Part shown: positions 8,619-18,011 of the stretch, piece after piece
Layout of the letters: each line of letters starts with the position of its first letter
How positions within the stretch are numbered: the first letter of the stretch is position 1
Assembly: GCF_006125015.1 (NCBI RefSeq)
Contig: NZ_SZZN01000001.1
Coordinates: 3,162,001-3,226,000 of the forward strand
Reading direction: 5' to 3'
DNA: 64,000 bases
DNA from: Roseovarius arcticus
GTDB lineage: Bacteria; Pseudomonadota; Alphaproteobacteria; Rhodobacterales; Rhodobacteraceae
Position numbers and translations under genes: made by a program
Notes under the pieces: model-generated
The model's database searches: none
Told to the model about the DNA's origin: nothing
What the model saw: the letters and a program-made list of their open reading frames with translations, nothing else

Positions 8619-9271
8619 TGGACAAACTTCCCTTTCCCATTGCAGACGAGCCTGACGTAGATGCGTCCGAACGGGGCCGCATCCTCTTTGCCGGTGAGAC
8701 TGATTTCCTCAAGGGCGTCGTCGCAATGTCGGGCTTGCCCGAAGCGGACCGGATTGAGGTATGCTTTGCTGGCCGGTCGAACGTGGGCAAATCGACCCTG
8801 ATAAATGCGCTGACAGGCCGCAAGGCGCTGGCGCGCGCGTCGAACACGCCGGGCCGCACCCAAGAAGTGAACTTCTTTACCATGGCTGACAGCCACTACC
8901 TCGTCGACCTGCCCGGCTATGGCTATGCCAATGCGCCGCTCGCGGTCGTCGAAAAGTGGCAGGCCCTGCTCAAGCGGTATCTGTCGGGCCGCCAGAACCT
9001 GCGCCGCGCCTTCGTGCTGGTCGACACGCGCCACGGGATCAAACCAGTGGATCATGAGATCATGAGCCTGCTGGATAGCTCAGCCGTGACGTTTCAGGTC
9101 GTGCTAACCAAGGCAGACAAGCTGCGCGGCACCGCGCTGGACGATATTCTTGCGCAGGTGCGCGGGGAACTGGCGCGACATCCCGCTGCCTTTCCCGAAT
9201 TGATACTAACGTCTAGCGAAAAGGGCGAGGGCATCGCGACTTTGCGCACCACGATCGCGGATCTCGTCTAA
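8615..9271 (+). CDS. engB: Ribosome biogenesis GTPase EngB/YsxC
   Basis: A 218-residue small GTPase with all G motifs: G1 GRSNVGKST (near residue 55), the G2 threonine in SNTPGRTQEV, G3 DLPGYGYA, G4 TKAD, and a G5-like TSSEKGEG. EngB is needed for 50S subunit assembly and often for normal division. Two consecutive ATG codons (8615, 8618) are available; the first overlaps the stop of the MOSC gene. It lies in the yidC-MOSC-engB operon, as in other Rhodobacteraceae. Confidence 0.95.
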   Translation: MMDKLPFPIADEPDVDASERGRILFAGETDFLKGVVAMSGLPEADRIEVCFAGRSNVGKSTLINALTGRKALARASNTPGRTQEVNFFTMADSHYLVDLPGYGYANAPLAVVEKWQALLKRYLSGRQNLRRAFVLVDTRHGIKPVDHEIMSLLDSSAVTFQVVLTKADKLRGTALDDILAQVRGELARHPAAFPELILTSSEKGEGIATLRTTIADLV

Positions 9272-9324
9272 GCCTTGCATGACGGCGCGCGCCGCCCGAT
9301 AGTCGGCGGCCAAAGGGACAACAG

Positions 9325-10185
9325 ATGAAGCGACGTGACATGAACCGCGACTGGATTTCAACCGCCCGCACCCTCTCCGAAGCGCTGCCCTATCTGCAAC
9401 GCTACGACGATGCGATTGTGGTGATCAAATTTGGCGGCCACGCTATGGGCGACGACGAGGCGATGGAGACGTTCGCCCGCGATGTCGTGCTGATGCGGCA
9501 GGTCGGCGTGAACCCGGTGATCGTGCATGGCGGCGGCCCCATGATCAACGAGATGCTGGACAAGCTGGCGATCAAATCCGAATTCGTGAACGGCAAGCGC
9601 GTGACTGACGAGGCGACCATGGAGGTTGTCGAGATGGTCCTGTCGGGCCGAGTGAACAAGCGTATCGTGCAAGCGATCAATGCTCAGGGTGGGCGCGCAG
9701 TGGGCCTCTCGGGCAAGGATGCGAACCTCGTAATTTGCGATCCCGCTGATCCGGCTCTGGGGCTTGTCGGTGTGCCATCGGAGGTCGATCCACGCATCTT
9801 GCACACTCTATTCCGCGACGATGCTATTCCGGTTATCGCCCCGCTGGGCGCGGGGCGCGCAGGCGAGACGTTTAACATCAACGGCGATACAATGGCCGGC
9901 GCGATTGCCGCCGCGCTTAAAGCAGATCGCTTGCTATTGCTGACAGATGTGGACGGCGTCCGTGACGCCTCTGGCCATGTAGTGACCGAGCTAAAGGCCG
10001 ATGCCGTGCGCGCCATGACCGCCGATGGCACCATATCGGGCGGCATGATCCCCAAGACCGAGACAGCGCTGCAAGCGATTGAGGGCGGCGTGCGCGCTGT
10101 CGTCATTCTGGACGGACGCGTACCCAATGCGCCGCTGCTCGAGCTATTTACCGAGCATGGCGCCGGGTCGATGATCCGCGCATGA
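9325..10185 (+). CDS. argB: Acetylglutamate kinase
   Basis: A 286-residue amino acid kinase that phosphorylates N-acetylglutamate in arginine biosynthesis. Motifs are FGGHAMG (near residue 37), [13 protein letters not shown], and the late [11 protein letters not shown] lysine motif. A start at 9340 (MNRDWIS) is also possible; AAAGGGA lies 7 bases before the ATG at 9325. Its stop overlaps the start of the following ferredoxin-like gene (ATGA), so the two are cotranscribed. It follows engB by 53 bases and may belong to the same transcript. Confidence 0.95.
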   Translation: MKRRDMNRDWISTARTLSEALPYLQRYDDAIVVIKFGGHAMGDDEAMETFARDVVLMRQVGVNPVIVHGGGPMINEMLDKLAIKSEFVNGKRVTDEATMEVVEMVLSGRVNKRIVQAINAQGGRAVGLSGKDANLVICDPADPALGLVGVPSEVDPRILHTLFRDDAIPVIAPLGAGRAGETFNINGDTMAGAIAAALKADRLLLLTDVDGVRDASGHVVTELKADAVRAMTADGTISGGMIPKTETALQAIEGGVRAVVILDGRVPNAPLLELFTEHGAGSMIRA

Positions 10186-10814
10186 CAGACTATGCGGCCA
10201 TCGCCCTCGCGGCGCAGGCCGCGGCGCTAGATGTCATGGGCGGAGTTCGCGAGGATGGCGGCACGATTGTTTTACTGGGACCGTCTCAGGGTTTCTGGCC
10301 CCTGTTAAAAAAAGCACCGGAATGGCTGGATGGGGAGGCCGATCCGGTCGACCGCTGGTCACGCCGGGTCATCGGTGATCTGGCCGCCGCACTTGGGGCC
10401 GAGCCGCTGTTCCCGTTTGGAGGCCCCCCGTACCTACCCTTTCTTCGATGGGCCATGGCGTCAGGCCGCGCATGGCAAAGTCCCGCGGGGATGCTGGTGC
10501 ATGACACCGCTGGCCTGATGGTATCCTATCGAGGCGCGCTGCGATTTACGCAGACGATCATGTTACCTAAAACAGGCGTGTCGCCCTGCGTAACTTGCCC
10601 AGCGCAGCCCTGCATGACGGCCTGCCCTGTGGACGCGCTCAGCGCAGAGCGCGGCTATGACGTGACGGCCTGCCATACGTTTCTGGACACACCCGCAGGC
10701 GACGATTGTCTATCGCAAGGCTGCAAGGCGCGGCGGGCCTGCCCCGTATCGCAGAAATATGGCCGCGATCCCGCGCAATCAGCCTTTCATATGAGCTACT
10801 TCCACAAACGCTGA
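10182..10814 (+). CDS. Ferredoxin-like 4Fe-4S protein (epoxyqueuosine reductase-like C-terminal half)
   Basis: A 210-residue protein coupled to argB by an ATGA overlap. The N-terminal half has no recognisable motif. The C-terminal half holds cysteines arranged for an iron-sulfur cluster: [18 protein letters not shown] near residues 132-149, then later cysteines in [23 protein letters not shown]. The arrangement resembles the ferredoxin part of QueG-like and vitamin B12-dependent reductases, but the catalytic cobalamin-binding domain is absent. It probably transfers electrons in the cytoplasm; the partner is not apparent, and nothing ties it to arginine synthesis beyond position. Confidence 0.7.
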   Translation: MTDYAAIALAAQAAALDVMGGVREDGGTIVLLGPSQGFWPLLKKAPEWLDGEADPVDRWSRRVIGDLAAALGAEPLFPFGGPPYLPFLRWAMASGRAWQSPAGMLVHDTAGLMVSYRGALRFTQTIMLPKTGVSPCVTCPAQPCMTACPVDALSAERGYDVTACHTFLDTPAGDDCLSQGCKARRACPVSQKYGRDPAQSAFHMSYFHKR

Positions 10815-10827
10815 GCCGGACGGCAAA

Positions 10828-10852
10828 AGGGCGGCCCAAAACGGACCGCCCT
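10828..10852 (-). terminator. Rho-independent terminator of the bzt operon
   Basis: Inverted repeat AGGGCGG (10828-10834) with CCGCCCT (10846-10852). Read on the minus strand it is followed by TTTTGCC, so it should end transcripts leaving bztD (stop at 10882). On the plus strand it follows the ferredoxin gene but lacks a U-rich tail. Confidence 0.65.
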
Positions 10853-10881
10853 CCAAATAATCTTGGCTCAAATAGGCGCTC

Positions 10882-11646
10882 TCAGTGGCCCAGAATCTGG
10901 CTAAGGAATAGCTGTGTGCGCTCTGAACGGGGGTTGTTAAAGAACTCCTCCGGCTCGTTCTGCTCCACGATCTGGCCTTGGTCCATAAAGATCACGCGGT
11001 TCGCCACCTGGCGGGCAAAGCCCATCTCGTGCGTGACGCAGAGCATGGTCATGCCCTCCTCGGCAAGTTCGATCATCGTGTCGAGGACTTCCTTGATCAT
11101 CTCGGGGTCCAGCGCCGATGTGGGCTCGTCGAACAGCATGATGCGCGGCTTCATGCATAGGCTACGCGCGATTGCAACGCGCTGCTGCTGGCCGCCCGAC
11201 AGCTGGCCGGGATACTTGTTCGCCTGATCGGGGATCTTGACCTTTTCCAAGAAATGCATCGCCGTCTTTTCGGCCTCGGCCTTGGGGACTTTGCGGACCC
11301 AGATGGGTGCCAGCGTACAGTTCTCCAAAATGGTCAAATGCGGAAAGAGGTTGAAGTGCTGGAAGCACATGCCGACCTCGCGCCGGATCTTGTCGATGTT
11401 CTTGATGTCCGAGGACAGCTTTGTCCCATCGACTTCAATCGAGCCTTTCTGATGCTCTTCCAGCGCATTGATGCACCGGATCAACGTTGACTTGCCTGAT
11501 CCAGACGGCCCGCAAATCACGATGCGTTCGCCCCTGTTCACAGTCAGATTGATGTCACGCAGCACGTGAAAGCTGCCGTACCACTTGTTCATATTGCGGA
11601 TCGAGATCGCGACCTCGTCCGAGACTTTCATTTGAGCTTCGGCCAT
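10882..11646 (-). CDS. bztD: Glutamate/glutamine/aspartate/asparagine ABC transporter, ATP-binding protein
   Basis: A 254-residue ABC ATPase of the polar amino acid class. Walker A is GPSGSGKST (near residue 46), the Q-loop FQHFNLFPH, the signature LSGGQQQR, Walker [13 protein letters not shown], and the switch histidine VTHEMGFA. It powers import by the BztB/BztC permeases. It begins 13 bases after bztC and is the last gene of the minus-strand bztABCD operon, ahead of a terminator at 10828-10852. Assignment to Bzt rather than the related rhizobial Aap system rests on the whole operon layout. Confidence 0.93.
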   Translation of the reverse strand: MAEAQMKVSDEVAISIRNMNKWYGSFHVLRDINLTVNRGERIVICGPSGSGKSTLIRCINALEEHQKGSIEVDGTKLSSDIKNIDKIRREVGMCFQHFNLFPHLTILENCTLAPIWVRKVPKAEAEKTAMHFLEKVKIPDQANKYPGQLSGGQQQRVAIARSLCMKPRIMLFDEPTSALDPEMIKEVLDTMIELAEEGMTMLCVTHEMGFARQVANRVIFMDQGQIVEQNEPEEFFNNPRSERTQLFLSQILGH

Positions 11647-11659
11647 GATTCAGTCTCCC

Positions 11660-12982
11660 TTAACGATGTCCGGTTGCGAGCTGACGCTCCAACCATTGCG
11701 AATATTGCGAAATTCCGTAGCAGACGACAAAGAACAACAGCGCGGCAAAGCTGAACAGCTCCCAGTAGACGCCGTTCCATTCGCTGGATGCTAGGATGGG
11801 GCCCCGGATCATGCCCACCAGATCGAACATCGAAATGACCGAAACCAGTGTGGTGTCCTTGAACAGACCCACGGCGATATTGACGATGCCGGGGATCGAG
11901 ATCTTGAGCGCCTGTGGCAGGATGATCAGGCGCATTGCCTGCGGATAGTCTAGGCCAAGGCTGTCGCCCGCCTCATATTGGCCCTTTGGCAGTGCGGCGA
12001 GGCCACCCCGGATCACCTCTGCGATGTAGGCCGAGGCGAACATGGTGATCATGATGATTACCCGCAGGATCAAATCAAAGGTCGTGCCCGGCGGCAAGAA
12101 GTAGGCCAGAACCACGTTTGCAACGAAGAGCAGCGTGATGAGTGGCACGCCGCGGATAAATTCGATGAACACCACGCAAATGCCCTTGATCAGCGGCAGT
12201 TTCGATTGCCGCCCAAGCGCCAGAACGATTCCCAGCGGGATCGAAAGCGCAACGCAGGTGACGCCAAGGATCAGGTTCAGCATGAAGCCGCCCATGTCGC
12301 GTGACGGCACGATCTCCAACCTTGGTGGTTTTAGTCCAAACCAATCATTTACGAGATCGGCGATAAAAAATGTCAGCTCGCCGCCAATCCACCAAAAAAG
12401 CGATGCCGCCGCAATGCCGGCGAAAAAACCGAGGGCAAAGTTGCGTTTGACCAACCGCGCATAGACGGCGTACCCGACAATAAAACCGGCCAGCGCCAGA
12501 ATGGGCGTCAGGATCGTGCCGCCCCAGATGAGGTAGTAGGCGGCGAACGGATAGAGCGCAGTGATGATTAACAGCTTACGCGGTAGCTTATAGAACATGA
12601 CCGGGGCGATTGCGGCGAACAGCAGCAAAAACGCGATGCCGGGCCGCCAGTATTGATCGCTTGGATATTTGAATCCAAAGAGTAGCTGATTCCAGCGCTC
12701 GGTCAGGACCGAGAAGCAGGCTCCAACCTTGCCCTGCAACACTTCGCGGCATGCCGTCAGGCTGGGCGCGGTCCACACGCCATTGGTAAGCCATGGCCAG
12801 ATCGCGACAAATACGACGTAGATCACATAAATCGCCGCGATAGTAAGGGCCGCATTCGCCCAGCTGCTGAACAGATTCGCGCGGACCCAATTGACCGCGC
12901 CCGCCTGTGTGTTCGGCGGCGGCGAAGCGGGGATGGCGGTATCGCGGACGAAGGCGACGGATTGTGCGTGTGTGTCAGACAT
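11660..12982 (-). CDS. bztC: Glutamate/glutamine/aspartate/asparagine ABC transporter, permease
   Basis: A 440-residue permease, much longer than ordinary His/Glu/Gln family permeases because of an N-terminal extension with several membrane segments, as in BztC/AapM. The C-terminal permease domain carries the EAA-type loop (EAGDSLGLDYPQAMRLIILPQ split as EAGDSLGLDYPQ and AMRLIILPQ), which contacts the ATPase. AAGGAG lies upstream of the ATG at 12982. Only one base separates it from the bztB stop at 12984. It forms the membrane channel with BztB. Confidence 0.93.
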   Translation of the reverse strand: MSDTHAQSVAFVRDTAIPASPPPNTQAGAVNWVRANLFSSWANAALTIAAIYVIYVVFVAIWPWLTNGVWTAPSLTACREVLQGKVGACFSVLTERWNQLLFGFKYPSDQYWRPGIAFLLLFAAIAPVMFYKLPRKLLIITALYPFAAYYLIWGGTILTPILALAGFIVGYAVYARLVKRNFALGFFAGIAAASLFWWIGGELTFFIADLVNDWFGLKPPRLEIVPSRDMGGFMLNLILGVTCVALSIPLGIVLALGRQSKLPLIKGICVVFIEFIRGVPLITLLFVANVVLAYFLPPGTTFDLILRVIIMITMFASAYIAEVIRGGLAALPKGQYEAGDSLGLDYPQAMRLIILPQALKISIPGIVNIAVGLFKDTTLVSVISMFDLVGMIRGPILASSEWNGVYWELFSFAALLFFVVCYGISQYSQWLERQLATGHR

Positions 12983-12983
12983 A

Positions 12984-14198
12984 TTACCGCTCCTTCAGCT
13001 TAACGGAGTTGTTGTAGACGTTCATGATGGCCGAAATCGCCAGCGAGATCGTCAGATAGAACAACATCAGCAAGAGAACGCACTCAATTGCGCGGCCTGT
13101 CTGGTTCAACGTGATCCCGCCCAGTGTGGCCGTGATATCTGCATAGCCGACGGCGATGGCGAGCGACGAGTTCTTGGTCAGGTTCAGGTATTGCGAGATC
13201 AGCGGCGGGATAATGACCCGCATTGCCTGCGGTAGTACCACAAGGTTCATGATCCGGCGCGGACGCAGGCCAAGAGCGGCTGCCGCCTCGGTCTGGCCTT
13301 CTGATACGGCCTGAATGCCTGCGCGCACGTTTTCTGCGATAAAGGCGCCAGTATAGATCGATAGGGCAAACCACAGCGCGATCAGCGGCGCGCCAATCTT
13401 GATCCCGCCGCCAAAGTTAAAGCCACTGAGAACGGGGATATCGAGGCCGATGGGCCGCCCGAGGATGAAGAAAACCAGCAACGCAGGGACCAGCAGGATC
13501 GCGAGCGATGGCCAGCCCGTCGGTAGCAGCTTGCCCGTATCGAAGAGCAGCTTCTTGGCGTAGGCGCGATAGGCAAACATCGCGATGATCGACGCGATAA
13601 ACACGCCGACAACCACCATAGAGCCGGGGTTGAAAACAGGCGCAGGGATGTAAATGCCGCGATTGGTAAAGGCGAACATGCCCAACAACATTGTGCTGGC
13701 CGGATCGTCGCCGCGGAATGCATTGGGCGCGGGCAAGGACACTGTCATGATCGCGTAGATGATCAAAATCCAGATCAGCACCGGCACATTGCGGAACGCC
13801 TCGACATACACGGCCATCAGGCGGGAAACGATCCAGTTCTTGCTAAGGCGCAGGACCCCTGCGGTAACGCCCAGAATGGTGGCAGTGAAACAGCCCAGCA
13901 CCGCGACAAGCAGCGTGTTGAGAATGCCGACCTTGGCGGCCTGCCAGTTAGACGATTGGCTGGTATAAGGGATCAGCGACTGACCCACGTCATATCCCGC
14001 CGCCTCGTCGAGGAACCCGTACGAGAAATTCAGGCCGGCAGCGCGCAGATTCTGGACCAGATTATTACCCAGATAATAGAACGCAGCGACAAGTAGAAAC
14101 AACGCGATGACCTGAAAGGTGATGGCGCGATAGCGCGTGTCGCTCAGCAGTTGCGATACGCGGAATCCGCCCTTGTCGGGATCGGTTATGGTGCTCAT
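12984..14198 (-). CDS. bztB: Glutamate/glutamine/aspartate/asparagine ABC transporter, permease
   Basis: A 404-residue inner-membrane permease. After a first helix (about residues 27-45) comes a long segment, then the binding-protein-dependent transport domain; the EAA loop is seen as EAAAALGLRPRRIMNLVVLP near residue 320. It pairs with BztC to form the pore. The ATG at 14198 has AGGGAAG upstream. It is separated from bztA by about 150 bases that contain a strong stem-loop (14313-14338), whereas bztB-bztC-bztD are nearly contiguous. Confidence 0.93.
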   Translation of the reverse strand: MSTITDPDKGGFRVSQLLSDTRYRAITFQVIALFLLVAAFYYLGNNLVQNLRAAGLNFSYGFLDEAAGYDVGQSLIPYTSQSSNWQAAKVGILNTLLVAVLGCFTATILGVTAGVLRLSKNWIVSRLMAVYVEAFRNVPVLIWILIIYAIMTVSLPAPNAFRGDDPASTMLLGMFAFTNRGIYIPAPVFNPGSMVVVGVFIASIIAMFAYRAYAKKLLFDTGKLLPTGWPSLAILLVPALLVFFILGRPIGLDIPVLSGFNFGGGIKIGAPLIALWFALSIYTGAFIAENVRAGIQAVSEGQTEAAAALGLRPRRIMNLVVLPQAMRVIIPPLISQYLNLTKNSSLAIAVGYADITATLGGITLNQTGRAIECVLLLMLFYLTISLAISAIMNVYNNSVKLKER

Positions 14199-14312
14199 GT
14201 GTCTTCCCTGGTTTTCCGGACTGTGTCGGGCGGAGACGGTTGATCCGTCCCTCGCGTTGTGCGGAATTTATCTTGGATTGGCCGTTTCTTGCATTTGGCA
14301 AGCCGATAGTAG

Positions 14313-14338
14313 AAGGGCGCGGCGATTGCCGCGCCCTT
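14313..14338 (-). promoter_or_regulatory. Intercistronic stem-loop after bztA
   Basis: Perfect 11-bp inverted repeat AAGGGCGCGGC (14313-14323) and GCCGCGCCCTT (14328-14338) with a 4-base loop, 11 bases past the bztA stop. On the minus strand the stem is followed by CTACTATCGG, not a U-run, so it is unlikely to be a full terminator. Stem-loops in this position, after the binding-protein gene of an ABC operon, typically protect the upstream mRNA from 3' exonucleases and so raise binding protein over permease. Confidence 0.7.
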
Positions 14339-14349
14339 CAATGAGGTTT

Positions 14350-15369
14350 TTAGCGGAAGGGGGGCGAGTACAGCAGGCCACCATCCGTCCACTGTGCGTT
14401 CAGGCCGCGTGCCAGACCAATGGGGGATGCTTCGCCGATGTTCTTCTCGAAGATCTCGCCATAGTTGCCGCCTGCCATGATGGCATTTTTAGCCCAGTCA
14501 GCGCTGAGACCAAGCATTTCGCCAAGGTTGCCCTCGGTGCCCAGCAGACGGTTGACCTCGGGCGCATCGCCCGCTTGGGCCGACAAATCACCGATGTTGG
14601 CGCTTGTGATGCCCATCTCTTCTGCTGCGATCAATGCGTTCAGCGTCCAGCGCGCAACATCGCCCCACTCGCTATCGCCATGGCGAACCAGTGGTGCCAG
14701 CGGCTCTTTTGAGATGATCTCGGGCAGCAAGATGTGATCGCCCGGTGTCTCGAATGTGGCACGTGTAGATGCCAGGCCGGACATGTCAGTGGTGTATGCA
14801 TCGCAGGCACCGGCCAGATACTGCTGGTTGCCTTCGGCGTTGGTTTCGATCGGGACCGGCTCATAGCTGATGTTGTTCTTGCGGAAATAGTCAGCAAGGT
14901 TCAGCTCTGTCGTGGTGCCGGTTTGTACGCAAATCGTCGCGCCATCCAGATCCTTGGCCGAGCTGACGCCTAGCGCCTTGGGGACCATGAAGCCCTGACC
15001 ATCGTAGTAGTTGACGCCAACAAATTCGAACTTCAGATCGACATCGCGGCTGAAAGTCCATGTTGTGTTGCGTGCCAGAAGGTCGATCTCGCCCGAGGAC
15101 AGCGCAGTAAAGCGTGTCTTGCCTGTAGTTGGCACGAACTCGACAGCGTTCTGATCGCCCAAGACGGCAGCCGCGACGGCGCGGCATATGGCCACGTCAA
15201 AGCCCTGCCAGTCGCCATTAGCGTCCGGTGCGGCGAATCCAACCAGGCCCGTCGTCACACCGCAGTTCAACTTGCCGCGCGCCTTGACGTCGTCAAGGGT
15301 TGCTGCGGCGGCGGCACCAGCGGAAAGTCCGGCAACTGCCAACACACCAAAAATTAGGGATTTTTTCAT
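14350..15369 (-). CDS. bztA: Glutamate/glutamine/aspartate/asparagine-binding periplasmic protein
   Basis: A 339-residue solute-binding protein. A signal peptide (KKSLIFGVLAVAGLSAGAAAA) precedes the mature TLDDVKARGKLNCGV. The family 3 binding-protein motif GFDVAICRAVAAAV lies near residue 65. The ATG at 15369 has GGAAGAGG upstream; an earlier start at 15393 would put charged residues ahead of the signal peptide and is less likely. It captures acidic amino acids and their amides in the periplasm for BztBCD. It is the first and probably most abundant product of the operon, given the stem-loop just after its stop. Confidence 0.95.
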   Translation of the reverse strand: MKKSLIFGVLAVAGLSAGAAAAATLDDVKARGKLNCGVTTGLVGFAAPDANGDWQGFDVAICRAVAAAVLGDQNAVEFVPTTGKTRFTALSSGEIDLLARNTTWTFSRDVDLKFEFVGVNYYDGQGFMVPKALGVSSAKDLDGATICVQTGTTTELNLADYFRKNNISYEPVPIETNAEGNQQYLAGACDAYTTDMSGLASTRATFETPGDHILLPEIISKEPLAPLVRHGDSEWGDVARWTLNALIAAEEMGITSANIGDLSAQAGDAPEVNRLLGTEGNLGEMLGLSADWAKNAIMAGGNYGEIFEKNIGEASPIGLARGLNAQWTDGGLLYSPPFR

Positions 15370-15562
15370 TCTTACCTCTTCCTGATTGTCCACCCACTTC
15401 GACAGGGTGGTTTATTCAGCCCATCGCGGGCCAAAGCATAGCGCAGAGGCTTTTCCCCCTGAGTGGGGCTGAGTGTGGTGGGATTCATTCCAAAAGGTCA
15501 AGGGTTGCATGATGAAAAATGATACATCGACAGCGTGCTGACCCAGCGTAATGGCGTTGCGG

Positions 15563-16282
15563 CTAAGAGGAATTTTCACTCACAAGGCAGAAAAATTCAT
15601 GCGCATGTAAAAATGCCGCACGTTTAATCGCTGCCATCTGCTCGGCCTCGTCGTCGGCGCCCCACAGCTCAGCCTGCCAAGCCTCGTCCAAGCGCGAAGT
15701 TTGCCACAACATATCAGGCGCATAGGCCCCGTTCTGCGCCGCCAGCCCGATTATCAGAGACCCGGACAGTGAGACGAGATCGTGTAGGGCGGTTAGCGCG
15801 AAATTATCTTGCGCGTGGACGCGCGCGCGCAGTCGCTCCAGCGCTACGCTATCTTGATCGGCGGGTATGACGCCGGGCGTCTGCATCAGACGCGCGTTCA
15901 GAAACGAATCGGCCCAGTCCAGCAACGGGTCCCATTCTTCGGATTGGCGAAGGACCAGTTCCTGAGGTGCAATCGCGCGGTGGCACAAAAGGTCCGTCTC
16001 GCCATAGGCCGCCAGCATGTCGGCCACCTCGGCATGCTGGTGCGCAACCTTGTCGATTGCCGCATTGGCCGAGCGTGTCATCGGCATTACGCGTGGGTCG
16101 ATCCGCTCTGCCACGGCGTTCCACTCAGCAGCGATAGACTGTGCCAAGGCGCGCGTCGGCACCACCAGCGCCGCTTTGGCTGGAGTCTTAACAGGGCGGC
16201 CATCCAGCGCGATGCCATAGCCGGTGTCGGCCTCCGTGACACTTGCCTCTTTCCAGAACCGCTTGGCTGCCCATTCGCTCAT
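15563..16282 (-). CDS. ATP12-family F1-ATPase assembly chaperone
   Basis: A 239-residue member of the ATP12 family, recognised from SEWAAKRFWKEA at the start, GRPVKTPAK, and the central EWNAVAERIDPRVMPMTRSA region (quoted in parts: AEWNAVAERIDP and MPMTRSANAAID). In mitochondria Atp12 binds the F1 alpha subunit during assembly; the bacterial role is presumed similar. The ATG at 16282 overlaps the stop of the HAD gene (ATGA). It is the last gene of crcB-rluC-HAD-ATP12. The bacterial homologues are restricted mostly to alphaproteobacteria, supporting the taxonomic guess. Confidence 0.88.
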   Translation of the reverse strand: MSEWAAKRFWKEASVTEADTGYGIALDGRPVKTPAKAALVVPTRALAQSIAAEWNAVAERIDPRVMPMTRSANAAIDKVAHQHAEVADMLAAYGETDLLCHRAIAPQELVLRQSEEWDPLLDWADSFLNARLMQTPGVIPADQDSVALERLRARVHAQDNFALTALHDLVSLSGSLIIGLAAQNGAYAPDMLWQTSRLDEAWQAELWGADDEAEQMAAIKRAAFLHAHEFFCLVSENSS

Positions 16283-16971
16283 ACAGGCGCGCCCCAAATG
16301 CGATCGAGGCACGCAGGCAGATCGGACCATGCCGACAGCATGTGATCGGCCTGCAGATCAGCGGCGTCATGATAGCCCCAGCTGGCGCCAATGGTGCGTA
16401 TCCCCGCCGCGCGCGCCATGTCCATGTCATACGTCGTGTCGCCGATCATCACGGCGTCCGCCGCCCCTATGCCCGTCTCAGACAGCGCCGCGTGCAGCAT
16501 GGCCGGGTGCGGCTTGGACGGATGGTAGTCGGCCACCTGCGCCGTGACGAATAACTTGGTCAGGCCGTGCCCCTCTAGCAGTTTATCCAAACCGCGCCGC
16601 GATTTGCCGGTAGCAATACCCAGCAGCAGATCGGCGCGGGTGCTCAGGCTATCCAGCATCTGGCGCGTACCGGGGAACAGCGGCGAAGATTCCGCAGCCC
16701 CCGCCTCAGCGCGGCGCCCCATATAGCTGCGCTTGTACCCCTCGACGAGGGCATCATGCGCGGCGGCGTCCAAATCGGGCGCAAGGCGGGGCATAGCCAC
16801 GTCCAGCGACAGGCCGATGATGCCTATGATTGCCGCGCGCTCGGGTGCTGGCGCACCGATGGCGGCAAAGGCGTGGTACATCGACGCAACGATATCACCC
16901 TGACTGTCGACCAGCGTGCCGTCGACGTCAAAGATGATCAGGCGGAGCGGGGCATCTGGTACCCTGATCAT
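16279..16971 (-). CDS. HAD-IA family hydrolase (phosphoglycolate phosphatase-like)
   Basis: A 230-residue HAD phosphatase. Motif I is FDVDGTLVDS with the nucleophilic aspartate near residue 15, motif II is in GIATGKS, the motif III lysine in KPHP, and motif IV MIGDTTYDMDMA. A small helical cap lies between motifs I and II, so it is subfamily IA. It dephosphorylates a small metabolite that cannot be named from sequence; phosphoglycolate or pyrophosphate are typical. It overlaps the rluC-like gene upstream and the ATP12 gene downstream by 4 bases each. Confidence 0.88.
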   Translation of the reverse strand: MIRVPDAPLRLIIFDVDGTLVDSQGDIVASMYHAFAAIGAPAPERAAIIGIIGLSLDVAMPRLAPDLDAAAHDALVEGYKRSYMGRRAEAGAAESSPLFPGTRQMLDSLSTRADLLLGIATGKSRRGLDKLLEGHGLTKLFVTAQVADYHPSKPHPAMLHAALSETGIGAADAVMIGDTTYDMDMARAAGIRTIGASWGYHDAADLQADHMLSAWSDLPACLDRIWGAPV

Positions 16972-18011
16972 TCCAGATCCTCGAAGGGATCAGCAGGCAC
17001 CTCGGACGGCAGCCACTGGAACGTGTCCCAGGTATGCTGCATATGCACCGGCAGCGGCGCGGTCAGGTGCAACATCGCGCGCGTCACCGGATGCTCGATC
17101 TTTAACGAACGGGCGTGCAGATGCAGCTTCTTGCTGATGTCGCCGCCCAGTTGCGCGCCCCAGCCATCGCCGAGGTTTTCCTGCCCGGACCCACCATATT
17201 TGCCGTCACCGACGATAGGGTGTCCCAGCTCGGCCATGTGCGCGCGCAGTTGGTGCGTGCGCCCTGTAATGGGCACCAAAGCGCACCATGAGGCCCGCGC
17301 GCCCACCGCCTCCAGCACGGCGTAATCGGTCGTGGCATGTTTGGCGCCGGGGGTATCTTCGACATCGCGGGGGTGCAGCGCGTGCATCTTTTCGCCCTCA
17401 CCCTTGGCGCCGTGGCCGGGCGCCTTGACCAGACCAAACTTGATCGTGCCCATGCGCGGTGTCGGCACGCCTGCGACGGCGGCCCAGTATAGCTTGCGGG
17501 TGTTGCGGTGCCGGAATGCGGCCGTTAGCCCCTTGGCCGCCTCGCGCGTGCGGGCCAGCATCAAAACGCCGGACGTGTCCTTGTCCAGACGGTGCACAAG
17601 GCGCGGCTTTTCCTCCATGCCAAAGCGGAGCGCCTCGGCAAGGCCATCAACGTGGCGCGACTGTTTGGACCCGCCTTGAACAGGCAGCCCCGGCGGCTTG
17701 TTCAGCGCGATCACGTGGTCGTCGCGGTAGATCACGCAGGCGCGGATCATCGCGGCATCGGCGTCAGTGACATGGGCGCGCGCCCGCGCGTTCGCTTCGG
17801 TGGCGTCGGGCAATGGCGGTATGCGCACTGCCTGTCCGGCGACCAGCCGCGTTGCAGCCTTGACCCGGCCACCATCGACGCGCAGATCCCCCTTGCGGCA
17901 CATCTTCTCGATCCGGCCCTGTTGCAGATGCGGAAACTGGCGGCGTAGCCAGCGATCCAGCCGCTGATCGGTATCGTCTTGCGTTACATAGATCGTCTGA
18001 ACGCCGCTCAT
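16968..18011 (-). CDS. RluA/RluC-family 23S rRNA pseudouridine synthase
   Basis: A 347-residue enzyme with an N-terminal S4 RNA-binding domain (about residues 12-65, DQRLDRWLRRQFP) and a RluA-type catalytic domain carrying HRLDKDTSGVL, whose aspartate is the nucleophile, near residue 145. The later GRTHQLRAHMA motif is also present. It isomerises uridines in 23S rRNA; the RluC class (positions 955/2504/2580 in E. coli) is the closest by architecture, but site specificity cannot be read. The ATG at 18011 overlaps the crcB stop; an ATG 8 codons upstream is possible but would overlap crcB further. Confidence 0.9.
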   Translation of the reverse strand: MSGVQTIYVTQDDTDQRLDRWLRRQFPHLQQGRIEKMCRKGDLRVDGGRVKAATRLVAGQAVRIPPLPDATEANARARAHVTDADAAMIRACVIYRDDHVIALNKPPGLPVQGGSKQSRHVDGLAEALRFGMEEKPRLVHRLDKDTSGVLMLARTREAAKGLTAAFRHRNTRKLYWAAVAGVPTPRMGTIKFGLVKAPGHGAKGEGEKMHALHPRDVEDTPGAKHATTDYAVLEAVGARASWCALVPITGRTHQLRAHMAELGHPIVGDGKYGGSGQENLGDGWGAQLGGDISKKLHLHARSLKIEHPVTRAMLHLTAPLPVHMQHTWDTFQWLPSEVPADPFEDLE

